A stretch of DNA of 64,000 bases from Candidatus Ornithobacterium hominis (GTDB lineage: Bacteria; Bacteroidota; Bacteroidia; Flavobacteriales; Weeksellaceae). Below are positions 15,257 to 25,068 of the stretch, one piece after another. The first letter of the stretch is position 1; every line of letters starts with the position of its first letter. The translations under genes and the position numbers were made by a program. The notes below the pieces were generated by a model. That model was not told the DNA's origin and ran no database searches. It worked only from the letters and a program-made list of their open reading frames with translations. Location: the NCBI RefSeq assembly GCF_951229915.1, contig NZ_OX579588.1, positions 744,001-808,000 on the forward strand, in the 5' to 3' direction.

Positions 15257-17724
15257 CAATATATAATATAAGTTTTACTACTAATGGTGGGCAAGTTTTT
15301 GCTACTATCAATAACGGTTTGAGTGGTGTAAGAGAGGCCACGAAACAAACTACAAAAGTATTTGGTGATTGCTACAAGGCACTACTTTCGGTAAGTTTGG
15401 TTGCTGATAGTCTTAATCAGATAAAACAAAGCGTTGATAATTTAATAGCACCTGGAGCAGACCTTAACGCAAATATGCTGGAGCTTTCAGCCATTACAGG
15501 CGTTACAGGCGAAGGATTGAAAGCCATAGAAATAGCAGCAAGAGATACTGCCAAAACCTTTGGCACATCTGCCGTGGACAATGTGGAAGCTTACAAAATG
15601 ATGCTCTCCCAACTTTCGCCAGAAATCGCCAACAATGCCGAGGCAATGAAGATGATGGGCGAAACGGCTAATATCCTCTCTAAGCAAATGGGTGGCGATA
15701 CCGTAGCGGCAACTGATGTACTGAATACCTCGCTCAATCAGTTTGGCGTGAGTATGGATGACCCTATTGCAGCAGCAAAAGTAATGGCAGATATGATGAA
15801 TGTAATGTCTGCCGCTGCACAACAAGGTTCTGCCGAATTGCCACAAATTAAATCCGCCTTGGAACAAGTAGGTATGGTGGCGAAAACCACAGGTCTATCC
15901 TTTGCCGAAACCAATGCCTATATTCAGCTACTGGACCAAGCAGGAAAAAAAGGAAGCGAGGGCGGTGTGGCTCTGCGAAATGTTTTGACCACTTTATCAG
16001 AGGGTAGATTTACCTCCAAATTAGCCGCTGAAGGATTAGAACAAGCGGGAATATCTGTGAATTATTTAGCAGACACCAGCATCCCACTACACGAGCGTTT
16101 GAAAACACTCAGAAAAATACAAGGCGATACAGCACTGATGACCAAAGTGTTTGGTAAAGAAAATATGGCGGCAGCAATTGCAATGATAAATACTGCAGAT
16201 GAAGCCGAGGCTATGAGCAAAGCCATAGTAGGAACACAGTCTGCCGTAGAACAGGCAGAAGTGATAATGGGTGGCTATAATGAAAAAATAGCCAGAACCA
16301 AAGCGTGGTTTGATGATTTAAAGATTTCTATTTTCAATATTACAGAGCCATTACTTCCTGCTACACAAGGTTTTTTTGGTCTTGCAGCAGCAACGGGTGA
16401 AGCCGCTCAATCTTATATATCTATAAAATCGGCATTAGAGGCATTATTTCCAAAATTATTTCTAAAAACGACCGCTACTACAGTTGAAACATCGGTAACA
16501 AATACCAATACGATTGCTCATAGGCAAAACATATTTCAGCGAATAAGACAAGGGATAGCGTCTAAAATGGCGGCAATTGAAATGAAATCAATTAATGCTC
16601 AAATGATGCTTGGAGCTATTATTTCAAGAATACAAGCAGGTGGAATTAGAAGTGTTGCTATCGCTTTTGGACAAGCAACTTTGGGAGCTACTGCCTTTCA
16701 ACTCGCTCTTAATGCTCTGGGAATCGGGCTTATTATTTTAGCCATTGCAGGGCTGGTTGCAGGATTAAAACACCTATATGAAAACTCAAGGAAATTCAGA
16801 GAAATACTGGGTTACATTGGTGGAACTGGAAAGGCTATATTTCACAATATAGGAGTATATGCAAGCCGATTATGGCACTTGGTATTAAAACCTATTGGTA
16901 ATGTCATTTGGGGATATTTCAAATTTGTTTTCACAACAATTTGGAATGTAGTAAAAGCCGTATGGGGAGGCATTAGCAACACCATTTTTTGGGCTTGGGA
17001 AGATGTGATAAAACCTGTGGCACAATGGATTTGGAACTTATTCACCACAGTGTTTATAAAGATTTGGGAAGCCGTAAAATGGGTTTTCACCAAGATAGTC
17101 AATTTCGCCACCGCAGTATGGAATTGGATAAAAGAAACCTTTGGCGGTTTTGCCGCTTGGGTAGAAGATGTCATTTTAAACCCTATTCGTGATGCTTTTT
17201 CTAATATTTGGGATTGGATTGTGGGGTTATTAGACAAGATTATGAACAAAATGAGCGGTGTGCTGGCACCTATCCGTGAACTTTGGAACAGGATTTTTTC
17301 ATCTGAAGGAACTATTAATATTCACGAAGCAGGAAAAGAAGGGGCGAATGCAGCAGGAGAACAATTTGATAAAGAACAAAATCAAAAGAATCAAAATAAC
17401 GATAAAACAGGAGAGCCACAGGAGGTAAAAATAGTAGATGATAGCCATAAATCCATATTTGATGTAGGTAAAGGTTCTGGAATCGAGACGAGTACTATTG
17501 GTGGTGTGGCTGCTGAAAAAACGAAAAACAAAAATGTAGGAAGCAAAGGAAATAGCAGCGGAGAAAATGGGAATAAAGTGAGAAATCTAACGATTGGCAA
17601 GTTCATGGATAATTTTAATGTATACATGAACCATCAGCAAGGTGTGGATAGACATCAACTATTACAAGCCGTGCGAGAGGTGTTTATGACTGCAAGTGCT
17701 GATTTCTCTGGCGTAAATGAATAA
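15241..17724 (+). CDS. Tail tape measure protein
   Basis: At 827 residues this is the longest gene of the tail operon. The first 350 residues are the TP901-type tape measure core (ITGVTGEGLKAIEIAARDTA, LNQFGVS, and SALEQVGMVAKTTGLSFAET). Residues 440-560 are hydrophobic membrane-active segments, 560-680 contain repeated Trp-rich units (IWNxV/IWxxV), and the C-terminus is polar. It sets tail length and likely crosses the inner membrane on injection. Confidence 0.9.
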   Translation: MSSNTTIYNISFTTNGGQVFATINNGLSGVREATKQTTKVFGDCYKALLSVSLVADSLNQIKQSVDNLIAPGADLNANMLELSAITGVTGEGLKAIEIAARDTAKTFGTSAVDNVEAYKMMLSQLSPEIANNAEAMKMMGETANILSKQMGGDTVAATDVLNTSLNQFGVSMDDPIAAAKVMADMMNVMSAAAQQGSAELPQIKSALEQVGMVAKTTGLSFAETNAYIQLLDQAGKKGSEGGVALRNVLTTLSEGRFTSKLAAEGLEQAGISVNYLADTSIPLHERLKTLRKIQGDTALMTKVFGKENMAAAIAMINTADEAEAMSKAIVGTQSAVEQAEVIMGGYNEKIARTKAWFDDLKISIFNITEPLLPATQGFFGLAAATGEAAQSYISIKSALEALFPKLFLKTTATTVETSVTNTNTIAHRQNIFQRIRQGIASKMAAIEMKSINAQMMLGAIISRIQAGGIRSVAIAFGQATLGATAFQLALNALGIGLIILAIAGLVAGLKHLYENSRKFREILGYIGGTGKAIFHNIGVYASRLWHLVLKPIGNVIWGYFKFVFTTIWNVVKAVWGGISNTIFWAWEDVIKPVAQWIWNLFTTVFIKIWEAVKWVFTKIVNFATAVWNWIKETFGGFAAWVEDVILNPIRDAFSNIWDWIVGLLDKIMNKMSGVLAPIRELWNRIFSSEGTINIHEAGKEGANAAGEQFDKEQNQKNQNNDKTGEPQEVKIVDDSHKSIFDVGKGSGIETSTIGGVAAEKTKNKNVGSKGNSSGENGNKVRNLTIGKFMDNFNVYMNHQQGVDRHQLLQAVREVFMTASADFSGVNE

Positions 17725-18340
17725 TGAGATGATAGACATTAATATCAATACACAACCCGAAACATTAGCCAAAACAACGGCAATGAATTTAATGTTCCGT
17801 TTCGGAATGCGTGAAGGTGAACCTTTCAAAATCTCTGAATTGAGTGCCAATTTAGACAATTTATCTGATTTTGAAAACACGTCATGGCTCACATCACTGC
17901 AGATTGAAGAAGGTAGCAAACAATTTATTTTCAGAGAGGTGATTATGAGTATTACACAAGAGAGAAATATCGTAACCACCACTTTGCAAGGAAGAGACGG
18001 TACCATCAAGGAATTTATCAGCAATGGAGATTATATCATTACCGTAGATGCTGGGATTATAGGCGATACACGAAATGATAAAATAGATGATTTTGATTTA
18101 GCCAAAGACCAATATCCTCTGGAAGATTTAAAAAGACTGAGAGAAATTTTGTTGCAACACAAGGCTATTCCTGTACAAAGTAAATTCTTGGATTTATTTG
18201 GCATAAAAACCGTGGTTGTAAAATCCTTTCAGTTGCAACAAGAAACACATAGCAATAGACAAAGCATTCAGATACAAATGTTGTCTGATGAGCCGTATGA
18301 AATTAAAGAACTAAAAGAAGACTATATCAAGGTAAAATAA
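17717..18340 (+). CDS. Baseplate/tail protein, DUF6046-like
   Basis: This 207-residue protein starts 8 bases inside the tape measure gene. Its order between tape measure and the gpD-like hub matches Mu gpN (DNA circularisation/tail protein), and in Bacteroidota phages this place is held by DUF6046 proteins. Visible parts are LMFRFGMREGEPFKI, TTLQGRDGTIKEFIS and FQLQQETHSNRQSIQIQML. The call rests on position and length. Confidence 0.6.
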   Translation: MNNEMIDININTQPETLAKTTAMNLMFRFGMREGEPFKISELSANLDNLSDFENTSWLTSLQIEEGSKQFIFREVIMSITQERNIVTTTLQGRDGTIKEFISNGDYIITVDAGIIGDTRNDKIDDFDLAKDQYPLEDLKRLREILLQHKAIPVQSKFLDLFGIKTVVVKSFQLQQETHSNRQSIQIQMLSDEPYEIKELKEDYIKVK

Positions 18341-18341
18341 A

Positions 18342-19331
18342 ATGTTGAAACTCAGTAGCCATATCATCATAGAAAGTGATAAAACATGGGAGTTCACAGC
18401 GGTTCATGATTGTGTAATTGTGGAAGATACAGCCACACTTACAGATACTTGTGAACTCAAATTGCCACGCCATATCACTTGGGAAGGCTACACAAGCCAA
18501 TACCATAAGCCACCTGCCAAAAGAGGCGACCGCATTACAGTAAAATTAGGATATGATGGCGATTTAAAAGTTCGGTTCTCTGGTTATGTCAGAAGAATTG
18601 ATGCCAAAACGCCCATTACATTGTATTGCGAAGACGGTATGTTTTTGCTTAAACAAATGAAAGCAGAACCTAAAGCATTCAAAAATGCAACGCTGGAACA
18701 AATTATAAAACATCTATTGAATGGTTCAAACATCGCTTTTAACCTGATAGATGACAATATAAAAGTAGGTAACTGGAGAATCACTAAAGCCAACGTATCT
18801 GAAGAACTGCAAGAGCTGAAAGAAAAAATGATGCTCACGGCTTATTTCAGATTAATCAATGGAAAAAGTGTATTGTATATCGGACTAAAATATCCATTTG
18901 ATAATAGAAAAAAAGGAAAGTTTCAGCATGGGAAAAACATCATTTCAGAAGATTTTGAATACAGAGATAAAGCGGAAATAAGAGTGCGTGTAGAGGCACA
19001 AAGTTTCGATAAGAAAAACAAAAAAATCACTTATGAGTATGGAGATAAAGACGGTGAAGTTATCAAAATCAGAATAGATGGGCTTACAGCAAAAGAATTA
19101 GAAAAATATGCCATGCAAGTGATTGAAAGGTATAAGCAAAGTGGATTCAAAGGAAGTTTTGAAACATTCGGTGTTCCAGAGATGAGCAAATGCGATATGA
19201 TGGAAATTCACGCCTCTGATGGCAATAGCGGAACTTATCTCATCAAAAGAAATGAAGTGAGTTTTGGCATCAATGGATATAGACAAAAAATTGAATTGGG
19301 AGACGTTATCAGCACAAATAAAACGGAATGA
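18342..19331 (+). CDS. Baseplate hub protein (gpD/gp44-like)
   Basis: The 329-residue protein follows the late-control-D/Mu gpP hub layout: an N-terminal beta-barrel with a GDRITVKLGYDGDLKVRFSG segment, an insert with LEQIIKHLLNG, and a second barrel ending in GTYLIKRNEVSFGINGYRQK. The hub joins the tube to the spike. It overlaps the spike gene by four bases. Confidence 0.75.
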   Translation: MLKLSSHIIIESDKTWEFTAVHDCVIVEDTATLTDTCELKLPRHITWEGYTSQYHKPPAKRGDRITVKLGYDGDLKVRFSGYVRRIDAKTPITLYCEDGMFLLKQMKAEPKAFKNATLEQIIKHLLNGSNIAFNLIDDNIKVGNWRITKANVSEELQELKEKMMLTAYFRLINGKSVLYIGLKYPFDNRKKGKFQHGKNIISEDFEYRDKAEIRVRVEAQSFDKKNKKITYEYGDKDGEVIKIRIDGLTAKELEKYAMQVIERYKQSGFKGSFETFGVPEMSKCDMMEIHASDGNSGTYLIKRNEVSFGINGYRQKIELGDVISTNKTE

Positions 19332-19801
19332 AAAATATAGTACAAAAGTTGTTACAAAGTGGCGAAGAAACTTATGCTAAAATCTGCGAAGTGATAGCAG
19401 TAGATTCAGCAGAGCAAACAGCTGATTTACAGCCCATAGACGGGAGTTCTCCCATTCTGGAAGCTCTGATTCAAGTGGCTGAAAACGGAATTTATACAGA
19501 ACCTAAAATAGGTAGTTTGGTGGCGTGTGTTTTCATCAGCAAAGAAAAGGCAGTGATTGTAAACTATTCAGAAGTAAAGCAAATTCAGACAAAAATAGAA
19601 TCTGTGGAGTTTCGCATCAATGCAGATGGTTTTTTGCTCAAAAAAGAAAACGAAACCTTGGCAAAATTGATGACGGATTTATTACAGGAAATTCAGAAAA
19701 TGAAATTTACCACCAGCAATGGCCCTACAATTAAGCTAATCAATCAACCACAATTTTTGGCAATTGAAAACAGGTTTAAACAGTTATTAAAACAAGATTA
19801 A
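19328..19801 (+). CDS. Baseplate spike protein (gpV/gp45-like)
   Basis: The 157-residue protein has an OB-fold-like N-terminus (TYAKICEVIAVDSAEQTADL, then EPKIGSLVACVFISKEKAVI) and a short C-terminal needle region, as in Mu gp45. It would form the membrane-piercing tip. The helical HTH-free C-terminus carries no metal-binding HxH that I can see. Confidence 0.7.
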   Translation: MKNIVQKLLQSGEETYAKICEVIAVDSAEQTADLQPIDGSSPILEALIQVAENGIYTEPKIGSLVACVFISKEKAVIVNYSEVKQIQTKIESVEFRINADGFLLKKENETLAKLMTDLLQEIQKMKFTTSNGPTIKLINQPQFLAIENRFKQLLKQD

Positions 19802-19802
19802 A

Positions 19803-20084
19803 ATGTTAGGATTTATAGAACAATATATTACGGAAGCATTGGGAGCATTAATTGGAGGATTTGTTGGGTGGTTTTTCACGCGACAAAGCAGTGAACTGGA
19901 CAATGTGGACAAAGCCGTGCGGATATACAGAGAAATGGTGGACAATCTTGGTAATAAACTTTCAATGGCAATCGCTGAACTGGATGCAGCCAAAGAAACG
20001 ATAAAAGAACTTGAACAAAAAGTAGAAGCACTAACGATTGAATTGACAAAATACAAACAATTGAACGGAAAAGCCAAAACATGA
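19803..20084 (+). CDS. Membrane-anchored coiled-coil phage protein
   Basis: This 93-residue protein has one Gly-rich N-terminal membrane segment (about 8-25), followed by a coiled coil to the end (ELDAAKETIKELEQKVEALT). It lies in the baseplate cluster and overlaps the next gene by four bases. Its topology resembles i-spanin or holin-accessory proteins, but the likely lysis genes are at 25069-26038, so the role is open. Confidence 0.6.
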   Translation: MLGFIEQYITEALGALIGGFVGWFFTRQSSELDNVDKAVRIYREMVDNLGNKLSMAIAELDAAKETIKELEQKVEALTIELTKYKQLNGKAKT

Positions 20085-20392
20085 ATGCAGTAGTATTAAA
20101 CAGGCAGAGCCTATTAGACCTCGCCACCCAACACACAGGCAGCGTAGAAAATGCCTTTGGTATTGCAGTAGCAAACGGCATTAGCCTTACCGATGATTTG
20201 ACTATTGGGAGTCGTTTAAACATTCCAAATGATTTGACAAAAAATAATGATATATACAACTATTACACAGCAAAAAACATACAACCAGCCACGGCGATAC
20301 AAATGATAACGGCGGCAGACGATCACCTTGCACAAAGGCAAGAAGGCATAAGCTTCTGGGCAATTAATCATGATTTTAAAGTAGCAAGCTGA
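20081..20392 (+). CDS. LysM-like tail protein (gpX-like)
   Basis: The first 55 residues read as a LysM-type repeat (SLLDLATQHTGSVENAFGIA, then LTIGSRLNIP). In Mu-like and P2-like phages small LysM tail proteins (gpX) sit near the hub and spike genes and probably act in tail assembly, with peptidoglycan binding also possible. The C-terminal 45 residues are unique. Confidence 0.65.
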   Translation: MNAVVLNRQSLLDLATQHTGSVENAFGIAVANGISLTDDLTIGSRLNIPNDLTKNNDIYNYYTAKNIQPATAIQMITAADDHLAQRQEGISFWAINHDFKVAS

Positions 20393-20600
20393 ACGCATTA
20401 AATGCAAACTGGAAAAATTTCTAAAGCCTTAAAAAAAACCTTCTTTTAACTAAAAAAAATTAAGCCTTAAAAAAAATGAGATTTTTAAATGCACGTCAAC
20501 TCCCTTTCCTTGGGAAAGGGCTGGGGATAGGATAAAGCCTTAAAAAAAAATAACAATAGGTACGAATAATAAGCACAAATAATAGCACAAATAACATAAA
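20393..20600 (+). repeat. Intergenic block with TAAAGCCTTAAAAAA repeats and a REP-like palindrome
   Basis: AAAGCCTTAAAAAAAA occurs three times with small changes (about 20424, 20462 and 20535). A palindrome CTCCCTTTCCTTGGGAAAGG lies at about 20491-20512, and tandem AGCACAAATAA units precede the next ATG. The same AAAGCCTTnAAAAAA motif recurs before the genes at 24634 and 25069. No promoter of the usual form is seen. Confidence 0.55.
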
Positions 20601-21482
20601 ATGGCACGAACCATAGAAGAAATACAAGCAGAAATGCACCAAATCAAGCAGAGCGAACCCGCATTAGCAGATTTGAACTCCACCAGCCGCACGGCGATAT
20701 GGCGGCTATGGATATACATTGTCGCCTTCTGTGCTTGGACACTGGAGATGCTTTTTGATAAACATAAAGCTGAGCTAATCACAGAATTATACCAACAAAG
20801 TCCACACACGGCACGCTGGTACCGCAATAAAGCTTTGGCTTTCTTGTACGGGTTTGATTTAAAAACAGACTCAGATGTATTTGATACCGAAAACGCAACA
20901 CTCCAAGAAATCGAAAAAGCAAAGCTGGTGAAATACGCCGCAATAGTAGAAAGCGAAGACCAAAGCCGCCTTATCGTCAAAATTGCAGGAGAAAATCAAA
21001 CAGGAAAACTCGCCCCCATTTCAGACGGACAAAATGGAACTGAAAACGTGAAAGCCTCATTTGACCATTACATGAATGAAATCCGTGATGCTGGCGTGAA
21101 GCTGACGATTATTAATTATCTGCCCGATTTGCTCAAGCTAAATTTAACCATCAAACGAGACCCTTTGGTTTTGAACGAAAACGGCGTAAATATTTTAAAC
21201 GGAAAAGAACCCGTAAAAGAAGCTATACAAGCATTTATGAAAGAGCTTCCATTCAATGGTGAACTTTCTATACAGAAATTAGAAGAAAAGATTTTGGCAG
21301 CTCCAGGGGTGTTGGATTTAGTTTCCAATAACGCCCAAACGGCGTGGATAGATGCAGAGGCGAACACCTACGGCAGCTATGACAATATATACATGAGCAA
21401 AATACCTGTTTCGGGCTATTTCTCTGTGAATTTTGATAATAATGACGAACCTAACACACTAAGCACAATAAATTATGTCTAA
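20601..21482 (+). CDS. Baseplate wedge protein (gpJ/gp47-like)
   Basis: The 293-residue protein lies between the LysM protein and a gp48-like gene, the slot of Mu gp47 (baseplate J). It has an N-terminal helix, TSRTAIWRLWIYIVAFCAWTL, a central DHYMNEIRDAGVKLTI and a C-terminal LEEKILAAPGVLDLV segment typical of baseplate J folds. Confidence 0.65.
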   Translation: MARTIEEIQAEMHQIKQSEPALADLNSTSRTAIWRLWIYIVAFCAWTLEMLFDKHKAELITELYQQSPHTARWYRNKALAFLYGFDLKTDSDVFDTENATLQEIEKAKLVKYAAIVESEDQSRLIVKIAGENQTGKLAPISDGQNGTENVKASFDHYMNEIRDAGVKLTIINYLPDLLKLNLTIKRDPLVLNENGVNILNGKEPVKEAIQAFMKELPFNGELSIQKLEEKILAAPGVLDLVSNNAQTAWIDAEANTYGSYDNIYMSKIPVSGYFSVNFDNNDEPNTLSTINYV

Positions 21483-21954
21483 ATGGACTGAAATAGATTT
21501 TAATAAACTAAGCGTTTTACTGACGCCAACTTTTCTCAGAAAAAAGAAAATGCAGGCGTGGCTGCGTGTGCTTATTTTCCCAATCGCTCAGCTCTATGCT
21601 GAATGGCACAATAACAGGATGCAAAATTTATACAAGCTTAGACACAACGGGCAGGTGTGCTATCTACGCAAAGTGTTGAACGATGAATTTGACTCACAGT
21701 TGCGTAGAATTAGAATAGATAACGGAGCTGGGGCAAAACCTTTCTACATCTATACAGAAGGAGAAAATAAACCCAAATGGCTAAATGCAGAAGCGGTGAA
21801 CAACCCGACTTACCTGCACAGGCAATCGGCATACGCAAAAACAGGTGTGGACTTTTACGTTCACGTTCCATCGGATTTAAATTTTGATAAAAACAAAATG
21901 CGAGCGTTGATAGATTTCTATCGCTTAGCATCCAAAAGATATGAAATCATATGA
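21475..21954 (+). CDS. Phage baseplate-associated protein (gp48 position)
   Basis: This 159-residue protein overlaps the gpJ-like gene by 8 bases and the fibre gene by four. Its position matches Mu gp48/gpI-type baseplate proteins. LLTPTFLRKKKMQAWLRVLI and KLRHNGQVCYLRKVLNDEF are visible conserved-looking blocks, but I do not recognise a family. Confidence 0.5.
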   Translation: MSKWTEIDFNKLSVLLTPTFLRKKKMQAWLRVLIFPIAQLYAEWHNNRMQNLYKLRHNGQVCYLRKVLNDEFDSQLRRIRIDNGAGAKPFYIYTEGENKPKWLNAEAVNNPTYLHRQSAYAKTGVDFYVHVPSDLNFDKNKMRALIDFYRLASKRYEII

Positions 21955-22829
21955 ATAAATTAAACGTACAACAAACAGGCGGTTTCCCGTTAACAACGAA
22001 TACGCTCGACTTTATGCAAGCAAGCCTATTGCTGATGCAAAATTTTGGCGAAATCGCAGGAGATTTGACTATTTTGAGCGGATGTGAAGTTTCAGGCTCT
22101 CAAGTCAGCAATGGAACGGTGTATATTAATGGTGAAATTTTACCCTTCACGGGTGGGACTTTGGCCACAAATGTTGTGATTGTAGAAACTCGCACGCAAA
22201 AGCAGTTTGAGGATGGTGTAGCAAGAGATGTAGAAGTGGTGCGAAAAGCCCAATTTGGCAACGGAACTACAGTTTATCCCTGGGCGAATTTCACAAGAAT
22301 TACACCTATCAAAATATTACAAAAAGCATTAACGCCCGTGGGTTTAATATCCATGTGGAGCGGGAAAATCAATGAAATTCCTGCAGGTTGGGTGTTGTGT
22401 GATGGGCAGAACGGAACGCCTGACTTGCGAAATAAATTCATTCGTGGAGCTGAAAATCAAAATGATTTAGGCACAAGAGGTGGTGAAGATCGTATTACAC
22501 TGAAAGCGGTTAACATGCCGCCACACACGCACGATTTTAGTGCCCATGGTTCGCACTCACATAGCTTCAAAGATGCTTATTATATTGAAAAGTCCGGAGA
22601 CAAAAAAGCCGTTAGTGGCACACAGTACGTAGGTGAGAGCCTTTCAGGTTCTGCTAAATCTGATGATGACAACAGGTACATTTACTATAGAAATTCAAAA
22701 ACCGACAGCGAATTTATAACACTCTCAGGCGTGACTCAAAGTGCTGGGGGGCTGAATAGCAAAGCTCAACCCATTGACAACCGCCCAGCGTTTTATTCGC
22801 TGGCATTCATCATGTTTAAAGGAATTTAA
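21951..22829 (+). CDS. Tail fibre with collar domain
   Basis: In this 292-residue protein, residues 130-200 carry the phage tail-collar motif: IPAGWVLCDGQNGTPDLRNK, followed by FIRGAENQNDLGTRGGED. A His-rich stretch (MPPHTHDFSAHGSHSHSF) then resembles the metal-binding HxH tips of trimeric fibres. The C-terminus ends in RPAFYSLAFIMFK, the usual collar ending. It would mediate host receptor contact. Confidence 0.8.
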   Translation: MNKLNVQQTGGFPLTTNTLDFMQASLLLMQNFGEIAGDLTILSGCEVSGSQVSNGTVYINGEILPFTGGTLATNVVIVETRTQKQFEDGVARDVEVVRKAQFGNGTTVYPWANFTRITPIKILQKALTPVGLISMWSGKINEIPAGWVLCDGQNGTPDLRNKFIRGAENQNDLGTRGGEDRITLKAVNMPPHTHDFSAHGSHSHSFKDAYYIEKSGDKKAVSGTQYVGESLSGSAKSDDDNRYIYYRNSKTDSEFITLSGVTQSAGGLNSKAQPIDNRPAFYSLAFIMFKGI

Positions 22830-22830
22830 A

Positions 22831-24126
22831 ATGGCAATTACAGATAAAAACACGATTAAAAAATGGTTTAGAAACTTTCTAAAACCTACACAGGAGCAGT
22901 TTTGGAACTGGATGGATAGCTACTGGCACAAAGAAGAAAAGATTCCACAAGATACAATAGAGGGTTGGGATGAGTTTCTACAGAGCCTGCCATCTCAGGG
23001 AACTTTGCAAAACTATTTGCTGAAAGATGCCAGCAACTTGAATAACGACGAAAAAACGTTATTAGTTAGTGCTATGCATGCGCTTACCCACGACCACGAA
23101 AAAGAGGGTGAAACAATCCAAGGAACGGGCTATACAAAAGCCCAAGTGGATAACCTCCTAGACAACATAGACTTAACCACCAAAGCAAATAAAACAGCTG
23201 AAAACCTCGCAGAGGATGATGTAGAAAAATGGAGAGAGAAATTAGGAATTGAAGAAGTCTCTAATCTGTCTAACAATAATCAAACTATTTTGCCCAATGT
23301 CATCAGAGAAATTGACGTGCAAGGAAGATTAGACTTCAAAAACATCTCCCTGAAAGAGAGTGAAGATGTAACTTTTTCAGAAAAACTCGTAGTCAATGCT
23401 GATGGGACTCTTGCAAAAAAAACTGATTTACCCATTGTGAATTTGCAGTTTGCTTTTCCTCAAGAAGTTAGTGTAAACCATATATACCCAAACTGGACTA
23501 AACCTGACAGCTATCAACTACAAATCCAACACGCATTAGAAAGCTGGAAAAGTGAAGAGGGTTGGGAGGCTGTCCCTGAAAATTTTTGGAGGGTTGAGAC
23601 TTTGGATAACAGAAAACCTGAAGCTGCAAAGTTGCTAAATGAAGGGAGAGGATTTGAATTGAAGTATAATAAAGAGCTGGACAATTATTACCAAACTACA
23701 GACAAGTTAAAACCTGTGATGCTGGCTGAAACAAAGGATTTCATATTTAAAAAAAATGAAAATGTAGCCATTAAATTTTTAGTTGAAGACCACAAAAGAA
23801 TAGGAAGTGCCGTTGGGTTTTTCACTTTTTATGGAACAAAAACCCAGAATCAGAATGGAATAAACAGACTTGAGTTAGGTTCGGCTGGAGGTGTGTATGG
23901 GCTGGGTCATTACAGAAAATCCATCATCAACAAGAATTATTATTATCTGTACAAAATAGAGAATTCCATTATTGTAATAGCTTACACGCCTTATGCAATA
24001 GGAAATCTTGGACTCCCAGATGGGAATTTAAATGTAACTCAATATACGTTAGGGGATGATAATTATAAACTAAGATTTGAAAATCCACAAGCAAAAATCA
24101 CACAAGTTAAAGTTAACAGAATATGA
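22831..24126 (+). CDS. Second tail fibre / receptor-binding protein
   Basis: Start ATG at 22831 (MAITDKNTIKKWFRNFLKPT) gives 431 residues. The N-terminus with QEQFWNWMDSYWHKEEKIP is a common anchor of Bacteroidota phage fibres. The middle (LLKDASNLNNDEK to KANKTAENLAEDDVEKWREK) looks like a trimeric stalk, and the C-terminal 200 residues are a unique beta-rich head, probably the receptor-binding part. It overlaps the next gene by four bases. Confidence 0.65.
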   Translation: MAITDKNTIKKWFRNFLKPTQEQFWNWMDSYWHKEEKIPQDTIEGWDEFLQSLPSQGTLQNYLLKDASNLNNDEKTLLVSAMHALTHDHEKEGETIQGTGYTKAQVDNLLDNIDLTTKANKTAENLAEDDVEKWREKLGIEEVSNLSNNNQTILPNVIREIDVQGRLDFKNISLKESEDVTFSEKLVVNADGTLAKKTDLPIVNLQFAFPQEVSVNHIYPNWTKPDSYQLQIQHALESWKSEEGWEAVPENFWRVETLDNRKPEAAKLLNEGRGFELKYNKELDNYYQTTDKLKPVMLAETKDFIFKKNENVAIKFLVEDHKRIGSAVGFFTFYGTKTQNQNGINRLELGSAGGVYGLGHYRKSIINKNYYYLYKIENSIIVIAYTPYAIGNLGLPDGNLNVTQYTLGDDNYKLRFENPQAKITQVKVNRI

Positions 24127-24608
24127 AAAAAACAATAGACCTCTCAAAGTACGAATTTAAAGGGCAATTTCAGCTACAAATCAGCAATCACCCAAAGTCA
24201 GGGCTAATAAGAATAATTGACTACTTCGGGGCTAACATTTCTGAAAAATTTAAAATCATTGACCATGATGCAGACATGCTCTATTTTAATCAAAAAGGAG
24301 AGCCTTTACCTGAATTCACACACAAAGTAAGACAAAGGGGCAGGGACTGGAAAGTAGATAATTCTTATGAAGTTTTTGAAAGGAATCCGCAAGGAGAGCC
24401 TGTGTTAGATGAGGCAGGAAACCCAATTAAACACCCTGCGTATGAGTACTTCATTAAAGAGATTTATTCCAACCCCACTCCCTTAAAAGACATTCTTCAA
24501 AACTCAATTCATATTGATGATAAGAATAATTTATTTGACGAAGGAAGTGCCCCTACCCAAAATTTGGAAGAACCTACAGAAGAAGTAGTCAAAGACATTA
24601 TTGAGTAA
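24123..24608 (+). CDS. Fibre-associated phage protein
   Basis: This 161-residue protein is coupled to the preceding fibre gene. Ordered N-terminal 120 residues (VRQRGRDWKVDNSYEVFE) precede an acidic tail. A fibre chaperone or adaptor role is plausible from position only. Confidence 0.5.
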   Translation: MKKTIDLSKYEFKGQFQLQISNHPKSGLIRIIDYFGANISEKFKIIDHDADMLYFNQKGEPLPEFTHKVRQRGRDWKVDNSYEVFERNPQGEPVLDEAGNPIKHPAYEYFIKEIYSNPTPLKDILQNSIHIDDKNNLFDEGSAPTQNLEEPTEEVVKDIIE

Positions 24609-24633
24609 AAATTTTTAAAGCCTTTAAAAAATC

Positions 24634-25041
24634 ATGAAAAACTGGATTAAAAATAAAATATTATGGCTAGTAGCTTATGGATTATTTTTTCCACTTACTT
24701 GGTGGAATAAACGAGCCGTGCGTAAAGTATATGGAAGTACAAAGGGTTATGATTATAAATCGGCAGTGAATTTAGACGTTTTTGCAAATTCAGAATTCAA
24801 AACATTACTAAACCGCAAGCTTTTAACCCCGAATTCAATCCACCACTTCGGGCATAGGAAAGAAACCATATCTAGTGTTTTAGGCAAGAACTCAAGAGCT
24901 AAAACCCTTTCTGAAAAAGGCGAAAAACTCAGAAAATTGGTAGACAAATTAGACAAGTCAGTCCCCAATCACTGCGAGCACTGGATTAATAAAAGAATCA
25001 AACACCGAGAGGAGAATTTTGAGAAATTTTTTAAGCCTTAA
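24634..25041 (+). CDS. Phage protein with N-terminal membrane segment
   Basis: The 135-residue protein has one hydrophobic segment at about residues 8-22 (ILWLVAYGLFFPLTWW), then a basic soluble domain. It precedes the endolysin, so it could belong to the lysis module, but a single short segment is a weak holin signature. AAAGCCTTTAAAAAA lies just upstream of its ATG. Confidence 0.5.
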   Translation: MKNWIKNKILWLVAYGLFFPLTWWNKRAVRKVYGSTKGYDYKSAVNLDVFANSEFKTLLNRKLLTPNSIHHFGHRKETISSVLGKNSRAKTLSEKGEKLRKLVDKLDKSVPNHCEHWINKRIKHREENFEKFFKP

Positions 25042-25068
25042 AAAATATTTTAATCTGAAAATAAAAAA

